NCBI GenBank assembly: GCA_002105175.1
Contig: MCGE01000021.1
Span: 62,001 to 126,000 of the forward strand
Reading direction: 5' to 3'
DNA from: Absidia repens
Lineage: Eukaryota > Mucoromycota > Mucoromycetes > Mucorales > Cunninghamellaceae
DNA: 64,000 nucleotides
Position 1 is the stretch's first letter, and each line of letters starts with the position of its first letter. The notes under the pieces are model-generated. The model was given only the letters and a program-made list of their open reading frames with translations. It did not search any database and was not told the DNA's origin. Both the position numbers and the translations under genes were made by a program. Shown here piece after piece: positions 37,418 to 47,690 of this stretch.

Positions 37418-39389
37418 TTATTGTACAAATAATAAATAATAAATAAAAATACATAAACTAATCTTCGTTTCCAAGTCTTCTATGGGATGTGTATCGTGCT
37501 TGAGTAAATTTTTTGACAATTTCATGGGCTTCACCGATATCTTTCTATTGACTGTACGCTTCGATGTACCGCAGCATCGCATGTAATAGCGTCTGATTTT
37601 CAGTGGCATTCCATTTGGAGGAGATGCCATGCCACAGGATTGTTCGAGGTTTTTTTTTGGAGACCGGGATAGGTATAAGTACAGTTCTTACGCACTTCTC
37701 GCTTAACATCAGCCCAGTATCGCTCTATCCAATTGCATTCACAATGGAATTTTGGATAGAAACGACATATGAGTATGTTTGCACGGAGTGCTTCTTGAAT
37801 TGCACAGAGCTGTCCACGGAAATACTCTTGCTTCGCCAAACAATGCATCGCACAGCATTCCACATCGTCATTGTCATCGTTTTCTTTGTTGAGCAATTCA
37901 ATCGCCAGATTTTTCCTTCACGCCCAGGACTGTTGTCTTCATCATGCCACAATCCTCTTTCTTGCAAAATTTTTTTGACGCCCTTGAAGTACTTTTTTTT
38001 TTTTTAAGTTTTCCATTTGCTGATCTTTTTTCCTCGATTTCGTAAAAGGTTTGCTTGTGCTTGCGGCCATTCTTGGTGAAGAAGGTATCCCTGAAATTGT
38101 AAAGTGTAGTTTTTTGGACAAGGTGACGATTCAGGGCCATTCTATTTGCAACCAAGGCATCAGAAGCAGAAGCTTTATGGTTTGAGGATTGATCGAATAA
38201 GAAAACACCCATGCAGCCAGGATGTAAGGCTTTGAATATAGGTATGGCATCTTCTTTTAACTGCTGAACCATATCTTCATGACCCCAATATCCCTGACGA
38301 CCTTTACCAGCTTCAAAATATTTCCGAGTTGAGCGGCCTTCATAGCGCATTGTTCCATGGCAAGGGCATTGGAATTCGCTAACCATGATGAATTTTCCTT
38401 GGCCTTTTGGTTCAATTTGTGTTTCGTCGCCCAGGAACAAGCCACTTCCTTTACCATCATTTGCATAGAATGTTGATTCATCGTGGGTCACCATGACGTA
38501 ACGTCTTCTTGAATCTGACGTTGCAAGTACCACACCATCATCATCATACATGTCCATATGGGCCTTGTACACCATCATTTCCTTTGCCCACTTTTCACGG
38601 TACTCAATGACATCGGCACGTTCGTGTTCGTCATAGTAAATACCTTTTTTGTTTTGGCGGTAATTAAAGCCCCATTCAATTAAATATCTCTTTATAGTTG
38701 CTGTCGATATTTTTTCACACGCCAAATTTTGCTGTAATTTTTCTTGTAAGAAGCTAAGTTCCCTTTCCAATGGTTTTTTTTGTTGTAGCCATTCCAAGCA
38801 CAGCCTTTTTGCATCTGGATTTCGAAGGAAGGACGCTGCCTTGGGATGCTTGCCTTGCATAGATGGACGTATCATACCATTTGCCCAGAATTCTTCTGCC
38901 CAAGACCGAATGGAATAGCTGCGGCGTTGTTGATTGCTGCCTTCATTTTGCTTGTATATCAGCTTTGCCGTTTCGTGTGATGCTGCCATTTTTTTTTTTA
39001 CCGTATGTAACCATGGTAGAGATGTAAAACTGCACAGAAACGTACCGCATGTACTGGGCTTGGTTGGCAGGTTGTTTTGACAGTTTAAAATCAGAAATGG
39101 CATTTTTCAAAGAAATCAACATGTCTTGCAATGCATCGATGTCGTTCAGATCAAACGATACCGAGTCATTTGTACCGTCTACTGTCGGTTCGTCGTCTTC
39201 ACCATTAATGGCTGAGTTCCTGACAGAGGCAGATGACACTGGGGCGAAGTAGGAATTAATTTTTTTTGAATTTTTCATTGTTTGCGCCAGTTTTTCTTGT
39301 TCTATACGTCTCCTATACTTCGTCGTTGGAGAATCCATGGTATACTTGGTGCGAAGATGGGAGTCGTCTCCTGAAACAAAGGACTTCAT
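37418..39389 (-). pseudogene. DDE transposase of the Tc1/mariner-like element, frame-shifted
   Basis: Pieces in several frames follow the order of fungal DDE transposases. They are an N-terminal basic region (TKYRRRIEQEKLAQTMKN), a helix-turn-helix part (RRSYSIRSWAEEFWANGMI), and the first catalytic Asp in VTHDESTFYANDGKGS. After DETQIEPKGQGKFIMVSEF comes the second Asp in FLFDQSSNHKASASDAL. A Cys-rich block (DVECCAMHCLAKQEYF) is followed by the third acidic residue in CECNWIERYWADVKRE, then PLKIRRYYMR. Frames change at A-runs near 39005, 37992 and 37660 and near 37905. The element is therefore non-autonomous now, unless these are assembly indels in homopolymers. Confidence 0.75.
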
Positions 39390-40086
39390 TTACGTGAATG
39401 CTGAGTCAGGGATCGTGATGTCGAATGAACCAGCAGGAAGAGATTCCATGTGCCGCAATGCTACAATGAGGTCGTCATGATCATCGTCAAAGGAAAAATC
39501 AAAAATTTCGGCCTCAGCGTCAATAGCTTCAGTTGCTTCATTTTTTGTCTCTTTCACAAAACCAGTGGCATTCCTTGCTTTTGCGAGGGCGAGCTTTCTT
39601 TTTTACTTGCAGGAGGCATTATAATATATGGGTTACAATAAAGGCAATGATACGATGAGACAAATGAGATTTAAAAAAATGCTTTTATTTGAAGATTAAT
39701 ATGTAATACTATATACTACAATCTACATCTACATCTACATCTATTATCTACGCTTAATATCGGAGCCAGAGCGAGCAAAAAACAGGACTGGTTTCCAGGG
39801 GTAAAAAATTTTACCTTGTTTTCGGTATAATATTTTACCCTTTTAGCGATGTTTTAATAAATAAATGCATATCATTTTCCTTTTTAGTACATCAGATACA
39901 TTTCAAATCCTAGGCCAGCCAGCCAAAGTCTTCTTTTTTTGAAGGCTGATAACTTTTTTTTTTTTAATAAAAAAAAAAAACTGAGGTACAAGTTTTGTTC
40001 TTAAAGGTCTGAATTATGATGTTTGTACATTAATTTTTTGAGGTGACCGTTTTTTAAAAAACCATCAGCTTTCTAGGATCATGCCT

Positions 40087-40119
40087 AAAATTTGACATTA
40101 TAAGTGAGCCGCACCATAT
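40087..40119 (-). repeat. Right terminal inverted repeat of the DNA transposon
   Basis: Exact reverse complement of 36904-36936. Just outside it, 33 bp away, lies tatgatcattaca (40152-40164), which also occurs right outside the left repeat (36892-36904). Confidence 0.85.
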
Positions 40120-40164
40120 AAAAATTAAATAGTAAAATATGAGTAGCAAAATATGATCATTACA

Positions 40165-41060
40165 CATCATCACCGTCATCACCGAAGGAGCACTTTTGGC
40201 GGCTGACCTTGTTGGCAATCTTCAAAACTTCAGGCGCAGTTGCAGGAAGGTCACTAGGGGAAGAGTTTCCATGGAAGGAGCCAAGCACATTTCCTTGAAG
40301 GACACGGGGAAGAGCACGGAGACACAGCATGTCACTGGTTTTATCATCGGACCACTGGGCTTCATGAGCAAGGTTCTTGAACCGTAAACCAAAGTCAGCC
40401 ACAGATTCCTTGGCCTTCATGGTGACAGAGAAGAAGTCCAAAGTGCTTGTGATAAGACGATCCTTGACCCTGAATGCATCTTCCAAAATGGTTTTTGCTT
40501 CAGACCAGGTACCATTGAATGATTTGAGTTGACCAGAGAACCAGACGTCCACGTCTTCACCAGCCATAGCGTAGGACAAGTACGATTTCCAATGGATGTT
40601 GAGATCCAACTTGTATAAATCCATCACCTTTTCGAACTTGCGGATGAAAGAGGCCACAGAGTCAAAAGCAATCAGGTTATGGTTCACCTTGGCATGGGAG
40701 GGCAATTGAAAGATTGGAATGGAACTAAGAATACGAGGGTTCACAGCTTCTTGATCCAAGTTGACGAAATGTTTTTCCAAGGTCTTGATCTTGTCGGCAT
40801 ATAAGTCCAGCTTGGTCTTGGTTTGGTTGTACGAAGGGTCATCAAAATCCATGTAGGTAAAAAAGATGGACAATTCCTTGGCTTCGGAGCGGAGTTCTGG
40901 CAACTTCTCTTGAAGAGTGGGCTTGGGTGCATGTTTGGAATCAGCAGAGGAAGTCATGACCATGTCCTCAACTCGGAGGTCAGTGAGAGCAGGAGCAACA
41001 CCTTGAATAATAGCTTCACCTTCACCAGCAGAGACAGAAAAAAAATCAGAGTTGGATAGA
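40165..41060 (-). pseudogene. Gag N-terminal region of the Ty3-like family (second, partial copy)
   Basis: About 300 codons include LPSHAKVNHNLIAFDSVASF, IRKFEKVMDLYKLDLNIHW, GEDVDVWFSGQLKSFNGTW and FGLRFKNLAHEAQWSDDKT, a Ty3-type capsid pattern. The 3' end (LPRVLQGNVLGSFHGNSS through KIANKVSRQK and FGDD) repeats, with a few changes, the start of the open frame at 35827. The two fragments are therefore different copies, or duplicated halves, of the same family. Coding stops abruptly 48 bp before the DNA transposon. Confidence 0.7.
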
Positions 41061-41840
41061 TACGTAGTAAATAAAAAAATGAAATGGTTGTAATAAAATA
41101 AAACAAAAGTAGAAAATAAGTGATCCAATTGATATGTATATTGCTAATCAGGAACTAGGAATACGACACCCTCCCCGCTTAAAATTTCCGCGTCTATAAA
41201 AATTACTTTTTATGGCAATAAAAAATGCACCGATACAAATGTTCTTGAGAGTACTGTATTCTCTGTCGTTTTATCTGTTTAAATTTTTGTTTCGACACCT
41301 TGTCAAAAATAATAAAATTGGTACCCTGCAGTACAGCGAATTATGAATATTACATTCTCATTGCCAGTCGGAGAATTATCATAATATTAAGTATAAACCA
41401 GGTTCCTTTTTTTGATCAGCCATGAATGAAACTCCTGTCATCATTGCGGTGGCTTATTATTATTGTATTTGTGATACCCAAGCCTATTTCCCATCTTCCA
41501 CATCTTTATTTATTTATACTCCGCTCCGCATTTCTTTGCTTTGACATTTTGACAGATACTACCCTATGCCTTAATTTATCCATACTTCATCACCCGCTAA
41601 ATTACTTCCCCAACATCACTCCATACTATCCCAATTTGTAACCATTTCATTATGACTCAGCTATAGAAAAAGATATAAATACAGTATGACATGTTTGAAT
41701 ATTAAATAAAAAGAGTAACCAATTGTACAGTATCACTTACAGTATTTGCCTTTTGCGCTTATTTCATTTATAAATGCTGCCATGATTACTAAGGTAATTA
41801 TGCAACAAATTTCTGAAAGTTGTGCTACTTTTGAGTCCTG

Positions 41841-42144
41841 TGTCGTATTTGTCATCCTCTATATTTCCATTATAAATCAATCTATCAAATATAGTAAATG
41901 TCAGACTCAGATCAGGCACTAACTGTCATATTCAATCCCGATCTGTCAGTAATCCAATAATCATTCAATCATCTAATCACAGTCCAATGATTTATTCCCT
42001 TATCTCTATCTTATCCAATAATACATTAGTAGTAGGAATTTATTATTCCAATAACCGCTTCCCCGATTTTATTATAAAAGCCTTCCATCATTTTACTAAA
42101 ATAAAAATATAACTTTGACTTTATTCTCTACTACAAACATCACA
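41841..42144 (+). repeat. Solo-LTR-like repeat, family 1, copy a
   Basis: Begins tgtcgtatttgtcatcctct and ends aaacatcaca (TG...CA), about 304 bp. Near-identical to 43874-44195 and to the reverse complement of 48884-49202. No matching 5-bp duplication is visible here (tcctg versus gcaag), so one flank has changed. Confidence 0.65.
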
Positions 42145-42820
42145 GCAAGGTTTTTTTACCCACCGGGTTTTTCCGGCTTCTTCCTTTCATATTCATCACA
42201 TTTGTCATTTGTCACTGTGGTGTTTATTAGGTGTTGGAAGTAAAAAGTGAAAATAAAAAAAATAATGAATGTGGGCGCTCCCACATTTGATACATAAAAA
42301 TCTATTTTTATTTTGTACCTTAACGGTATTTCAATTTTACAACACTGGTAGCTAGTATTTAGTTTTTTTTTATTAGTACTGAAATTAGACTTTGTAGAAT
42401 CTAATTTCTGAACTATGATTTTTTTTTATTCTCAGTTTTTACTTTTTTTTTTTAAAGAGCAAGGTTTTTTTACCCACTGGGTTTTTCCGGCTTCTTTATC
42501 ATTATTATATTTTTATAATAAAGTTACTTTATTAAGTCTCGTATTCATCACAGTCACTAATCATTTCTCACACTATCACATTTGTCATTCCTATACAGGT
42601 TTAACGTACAACCTCAAGTACCCACTACTTAGGTATATACACTTATATCTACAGACGACCAACTTCCCATAGCCTCAAATTACCATTCTTCGTCCACATC
42701 CACAGCCACAACTAGCACAGCCTTCCTTTTCCCCATTTTATTATAAAAACCCTTCCTCATTTTATTCAATAAAAGCCATAACTGTTACATCACTTCTTTT
42801 TTATAACGTCTTCTTATTTT
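42145..42820 (+). repeat. Mosaic of shared repeat blocks
   Basis: Two copies of gcaaggtttttttaccca..gggtttttccggcttc (42145 and 42461) occur, with a third at 56011. From ctgtggtgtttattaggtgt (42215) to 42500 the sequence matches 55788-56050 in the same orientation, including a small hairpin tgtgggcgctcccaca. 42540-42690 resembles the reverse complement of 55570-55745. Probably overlapping LTR fragments. Confidence 0.5.
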
Positions 42821-43281
42821 ATCAAATATTACAATGGGTAAACGATTGATTGGTACTGCTGTATTTTGCATATGAATGTAGCAATAAAATAAAATAAAGT
42901 GTGACGTTGATGTGGATTAGGCACAATGCAAGTGAGATAAAAACAAATTTCAAATCCAGTGCTACAATGCAAGGGCTCAGATCATATATGGGTGTCATGA
43001 TCTGATTCACTTTTTCATGTCTTTGAAAAAGAAACCCATTCGTTATATCAAACCTTAGTAATAGTTATATTGTTTCATGTCAGAATCACATCCTTATAAA
43101 AGGATGTTTGATTTATATCAAATAAAGGGTATCAACATTCTCATCTTTTTTTTTATTTTATTTTTATTTTTACAAAAACCCCATATACAACAGGTACCTG
43201 AATTTATTTTAAATGCCGCTCCGCTTATTATTCTAAAAAAAACATGTTTTATTTATGATACGACACATGGTCGATGAGCTG

Positions 43282-43557
43282 TTATAATTCGATCTTTTTA
43301 TCCATGTAGGTGATGTCCGTTGGTGTAATCCTGGCCAAATCCATCGGTTTTTGCGTTATGTCATCCTTGGTATCAGCTACTGGAAGGGCCTTCTCAATGC
43401 TGACATTGGGTACATTGATGGTATTATCATCGTCTAGTACCATGTCGGCAGAGAGAATTTCCTCCATTGTTTCTAGTTCATTCAAGGGTGATGACACTTG
43501 GCTGGGTGCGCTGGATAGGCTGGATAAGCTGGAAGCAGTGGAAATAGGGCTAGACAT
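43282..43557 (-). CDS. Small Ser-rich acidic ORF, unknown, in the repeat island
   Basis: 91 codons from an ATG, with MSSPISTASSLSSLSSAPSQ then EILSADMVLDDDNTINVPN and a C-terminus TDITYMDKKIEL. Composition is closer to coding than its flanks. It could be the N-terminus of a gag-like or cellular protein truncated by insertion. No domain recognised. Confidence 0.35.
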   Translation of the reverse strand: MSSPISTASSLSSLSSAPSQVSSPLNELETMEEILSADMVLDDDNTINVPNVSIEKALPVADTKDDITQKPMDLARITPTDITYMDKKIEL

Positions 43558-43873
43558 GATAATTTTTTTAGAATAGAAAGAATTCACAATAAAAGAGGTT
43601 ATATTATTGAATGGAATAAGACTTGTTATCAAGTATTGTGAAACTTTTGGATGATTCTTTATTTCTATTCAGTGTATTGTCTTACTGTATTTATACTGAT
43701 GTGATGAACATGGTAGGAATTTGTGTAATGGGTGATTCGGGGTCTGAATTACTTATTATAGAATGATTGCTTGTGCATGAACTAATGAAGAGGAATAAGT
43801 GTAGGGATAAATATATATATACTGTATATAGTATATACAGTATGAAAAGGTGGATGATAGGTGAACGTGTTGG

Positions 43874-44195
43874 TGTCGTATTTGTCATCCTCTATATTTA
43901 CATTATAAATCAATGTATCAGATATAGCAAATGTCAGACTCAGATCAGGCACTAACTGTCATATTCAATCCCGATCTGACAATACACCAATAATCATTCA
44001 TTCATCTAATCACAGTCCAATGATTTATTCCCTCATCTCTATCTTATCCAATAATACATTAGTAGTAGAAATTTATTATTCCAATAACCGCTTCCCCGAT
44101 TTTATTATAAAAGCCTTCCATCATTTTACTAAAATAAAAATATAACTTTGTCTCACTTACTTTTGACTTACTGTATCTACTACACCAACATCACA
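43874..44195 (+). repeat. Solo-LTR-like repeat, family 1, copy b
   Basis: Starts tgtcgtatttgtcatcct and ends ccaacatcaca, 322 bp, in the same orientation as copy a. The right side continues into a partial copy of repeat unit A (about 44203-44315: gcatttaccgta, ttggaaaatagatcacca, accaaacaagaatag). Confidence 0.65.
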
Positions 44196-44517
44196 GATGT
44201 ACAAGCATTTACCGTACTAAATTGATTTGGAAAATAGATCACCACACTATAGGGATAGACTACCAAACAAGAATAGCATGTAGAATAGACTACCACAGAA
44301 TACAGGGTTGAAGGTCAAGATATATATTGATAACTATTGCATAAATAGCAATATAAGGTTTTCAAAAAATGTCGGCGAATCAATTTAAAATTATGCAGAT
44401 CATAAACTGCGTTTCATTCTGAGTCGATCTATACTATTTTCGGCTCAAATAGACCTATTTTTGATATAGTAAATCTACTTTGAAGTTAAGCATGAGTGTC
44501 TATCTTGAACCTAATCC

Positions 44518-44786
44518 ATATTTTTATTTCAGTAAAATGATGGAAGGCTTTTATAATAAATTTGGGGAAGCGGTTGTTCGAATAATAAATTTCTACTACT
44601 AATGTATTATTGGATAAGATAGAGATGAGGGAATAAATCATTGGACTGTGATTAGATGATTGAATGATTACTGGTGTACTGACAGATTGGGATTGAAAAT
44701 GACAGTTAGTTCCTATCTGAGTCTGACATTTGCTATATTTGATACATTGATTTATAATGTAAATATAGAGGATGACAAATACGACA
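44518..44786 (-). repeat. Family 1 LTR, truncated copy c, inverted relative to copy b
   Basis: On the minus strand it starts TGTCGTATTTGTCATCC at 44786 and runs to the tttatttcagtaaaatgatgg block, lacking the last ~50 bp. With copy b it forms an inverted pair around 320 bp. Confidence 0.6.
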
Positions 44787-45486
44787 GTGATGAGAAATCT
44801 TTTTTTAAAGATAGCAGAAACCCCTTATTTTGATAGACAGCAGGAACATTTTTTAAGTCAGCAGGGATCCCTCCTTTTTTTGGATCTCCATCTTCTTTTT
44901 TTCACGGAATGGCTTTATCAGATCTCCAAGTGATCAGGCGATGGTTTTAGTTTAGAAATGCAGAAGTGTAGTCTGTTTCAATAAAAAAAAGTTTACTCAT
45001 GAATGAAGGATGGGTTGAGGATGGAGATGATGGGTTTAGTTAAGAGATTGTGTGGAGTAAATAAAGAAGGTGGGGTATTTTAGAGTGTGTAAAAGAGCGG
45101 CTGATAGGAAGTGATAATGTGGGAAGAGGGTATAGTGCGGAAAATGGCAATTTGTCTGTTGTGTATGTGTCGAAAATAGTAATTAGTTGTGTGTCCAAAT
45201 TTCCCGTTTTGTTTGAGTGACAAGTTTGCAGTGCGGAAAATAGCCGATTAGCAGCGTTCCGGAAAGCAGACATGTGTTCGGTTTGAAAAATGAGAGTTTG
45301 GTTAAAAAATAGGATGTGCTTAAAGTTGATTAGCAGTTTTAGATGGGTGTGTTTCAAAGTCATTAGAAGTTTGCAGATCCCTATGTTTGGCTCCATGATG
45401 TGTGTTTCAAGGTCATTAGGAGTTTGGCTATCCCTTTTTGAGATCTGTATTGCTTGTAGACTAGTTCTTAGATTTTCTTTCCTTTA

Positions 45487-45905
45487 GTATAGTCTTGACT
45501 ACGTATCATGATTCAATAAAAGTTTTTTTATTTTGCAATGAACAATGGGTGACAAAGCTATTCTACTGTGGTAGACTAATCTGCATACTAATGAACATAC
45601 CACTATACTGTGGTAATCTGTTCTACATACTATTCTTGTTTGGTAGCCTATCCCTATACTGTGGTGATCTATTTTCCAAACCAATTTACTATGGTTAATA
45701 CTTCTACATGCTATAATGTTATAAGCAATACTGAAGCATACAGTAGGGGTTTGTTATTATGGCTGTAGGGCTTCCCGTCTTTGTTTTTGTTTGTTGATAG
45801 CCCTCTTTTGTGACAGGATTGAAAATCAAAGGCCGATCCGCCTGAATAATTTTTGGAGCGGCATCCCTCATTTTCTCTCTCTCTTTCTCTTTCTTTCCAT
45901 TTTTT
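45487..45905 (-). repeat. Repeat unit A (inverted relative to 53440-53850)
   Basis: Shares many blocks with 53440-53850 in reverse complement: gactacgtatcatgattcaa, ttgcaatgaacaatgg, attctactgtg, ccaaacaagaatag, ttggaaaatagatcacc, ttattatggctgta. The internal ~20-bp phrase around accacagtatag recurs several times. A third, partial copy lies at 44203-44315. Element class unknown. Confidence 0.55.
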
Positions 45906-46014
45906 TTAAACAAAAATTCGTTTTTTTGTCACTTTTTTTACTCGTTGTGGAGGTGGTGGCTTTGGCTTACTGTTAGGACTAGTTTAAAAGGGTTTTGAGA
46001 TTAGCGATTACAGG

Positions 46015-46045
46015 ATGCATGGGGAAACCCTTTCATTTTGATTCT
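46015..46045 (+). repeat. Dispersed repeat, copy 5 (core, in the left arm)
   Basis: gcatggggaaaccctttcattttgattctagg, with gttaggactagtttaaaagg upstream. Mirror image of the copy at 47659. Confidence 0.55.
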
Positions 46046-46154
46046 AGGATCTTGGCCAATGTCTTGACTAACTTAGTATGTCTCTTTTCTTCAATAAAAT
46101 ATGTCTTTGCTTCAATAAAACATGTCTTTACTTCAATGATGTGTGTTTAAACGT

Positions 46155-46290
46155 CGTTAAAAGTTTGCAGATCCCTCTTAGAAATCCCTCTTAGAAATCC
46201 CTCTTAGAAATCCCGCTTAGAGATCCCTCTTACAGATCCCTCTTAGAAATCCCTCTTACAGATCCATCGTAGAGATCCCTTTTTTATACA
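46155..46290 (+). repeat. Tandem repeat of ~14-15-bp units (left arm)
   Basis: About eight units of the type agatccctcttagaa or agatccctcttaca in a row. Degenerate units of the same kind in opposite orientation occur at 47390-47525 (aagagggatctctaag). Confidence 0.7.
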
Positions 46291-46371
46291 TCATTCCTTC
46301 TTCAGGCCTTTTGGTTAGTTAAACCTAATGATTTTGGTTTTGGCTCAAATAAACCAGACTTTTTTGGGCGG

Positions 46372-46830
46372 TATTTTTTTGGAGGGTTATGGGGGATGTG
46401 GGGGAGGACTTTTTTGGGGGTGTATGGGGGGAGACTTTATTTTGGGGGTGTTTGGGGGGAGGTCTCTTTTGGGGGGTGTATGGGGGGAGACTTTATTTTG
46501 GGGGATGTATGGGGGGAGGCTTTATTTTGGGGGTGTATGGGGGGAGACTTTATTTTGGGGGTGTATGGGGGGAGGTCTTTTTTGGGGGGTGTTTGGGGGA
46601 GGTCTCTTTTGGGGGTGTATGGGGGGAGACTTTATTTTGGGGGATGTATGGGGGGAGACTTTATTTTGGGGGGTGTATGGGGGGAGACTTTTATTTTGGG
46701 TGTATGGGGGGAGGTCTTTTTTGGGGGTGTTTGGGGGAAGTCTTTTTTGGGGGTGTATGGGGGGAGACCTTATTTTGGGGGTTGTGGGGGGTATTTTTTT
46801 GTGGGCGGGGGTTGTGGGCAGGTATTTTTT
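46372..46830 (+). repeat. G-rich minisatellite, ~14 units of ~28 bp
   Basis: Unit form ggggggagactttatttt followed by gggggtgtat, alternating with a variant aggtcttttttgggggtgttt. Each unit has two G5-G6 blocks, so the plus strand could form many G-quadruplexes. All three plus-strand frames are free of stops over most of it, a product of the repeat rather than evidence for a protein. It sits in the centre of the foldback element. Confidence 0.85.
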
Positions 46831-47389
46831 GGAAAAGGAACTATCTCTCTCTTTTTTCACGACATCCCTCAAGATCCCTCAACTGCTCCCGAGATCCTTT
46901 CACTTCCCTCCCTTTAGTTTAGTGACTTAAGTTTAGCGATGTTTCAATAAAAAAAGGTTTTATTCATGAATGAAGAATGAGGTATTCTAATGTATACTAT
47001 TGTACAGATCCAAAGTTGAATGGTGAGGATTGTTGTGATGAGGAAGGAAGCAAAAAGGCGAGAGAAAACAATTCAGGAGGAGCGGGCATCGATTTCCAAT
47101 CCCGTCACAAAAAATCGGGAGGCCCGTCAAAAAACAAAGCGATTTCTAAAAGAGATCTCTATAAAAGGGATCTTCAAACTTCTAATGAAGCTTAAAGGCA
47201 CATCATTGAAACAAATACACATTTTATTCAAACAAAGACAAGTTTTATTGAAGCAGAGATATGCTAAAAAATAAGTCTGGTTCAGTTTGACTCAAAAGCA
47301 AAACCAGTTGCTTTCTGTTCAACCTAATGGCCTGAAGAAGGAATAATGAATAAAAAAAAAGATCACTACGATGTATCACTAAGAGGGAT

Positions 47390-47525
47390 TTATGAGAGCG
47401 ATCCGTAAGAGGGATCCGTAAGAGGGATCTGTAAGCGTGATTTCTAAAAGCAATTTCTAAGAGCAATTTCTAAAAACGATTTCTAAGGGGGATCTCTAAG
47501 AGGGATCTCTAGGAGGGATCTGCAA
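47390..47525 (-). repeat. Tandem repeat of ~14-bp units (right arm)
   Basis: About nine degenerate units (gatccgtaagagg, gatttctaaaagc, gatctctaagagg) that mirror the tandem at 46155-46290. Confidence 0.65.
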
Positions 47526-47658
47526 ACTTTTAATGACGTTTTAACATACATCATTGAAGCAAAGGCAAGTTTTATTGAAGCAAAGGCAAGTTTATTGAAG
47601 CAAAGACAAGGTTTATTGAAGAGAAGAGACAAACTAAGCTGATAATAAACCCCAAGAT

Positions 47659-47690
47659 TCTAGAAGCAAAATGAAAGGGTTTCCCCATGT
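47659..47690 (-). repeat. Dispersed repeat, copy 6 (core, in the right arm)
   Basis: ctagaagcaaaatgaaagggtttccccatg, followed by ttgcaatccc and cccttctaaactatttctaac. The sequence then continues agccgaggccaccaggtcca, also found at 54205. Confidence 0.55.

Larger units (their letters stand above)
36907..40116 (-). mobile_element. Tc1/mariner-like DNA transposon, 3.2 kb, inactive
   Basis: Bounded by perfect inverted repeats (TGGTGCGG...CCGCACCA) with TA on both outer sides, as expected for IS630-Tc1-mariner elements that duplicate TA. Inside is a broken DDE transposase on the minus strand. A dispersed repeat copy (37081-37270) lies within its 3' part, so that repeat either inserted later or is carried by the element. 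It separates the two gag fragments of the surrounding Ty3 debris. Confidence 0.8.

Noticed and set aside
46372..46830. Regularly spaced repeats as a CRISPR-like array
   Set aside because: No unique spacers between units, and a fungal nuclear context. It is a tandem minisatellite.
46328..46930. Three overlapping long Gly/Tyr/Phe-rich reading frames on the plus strand
   Set aside because: All three frames are open only because the 28-bp repeat lacks stops; there is no start context, intron or family match. Treated as minisatellite.
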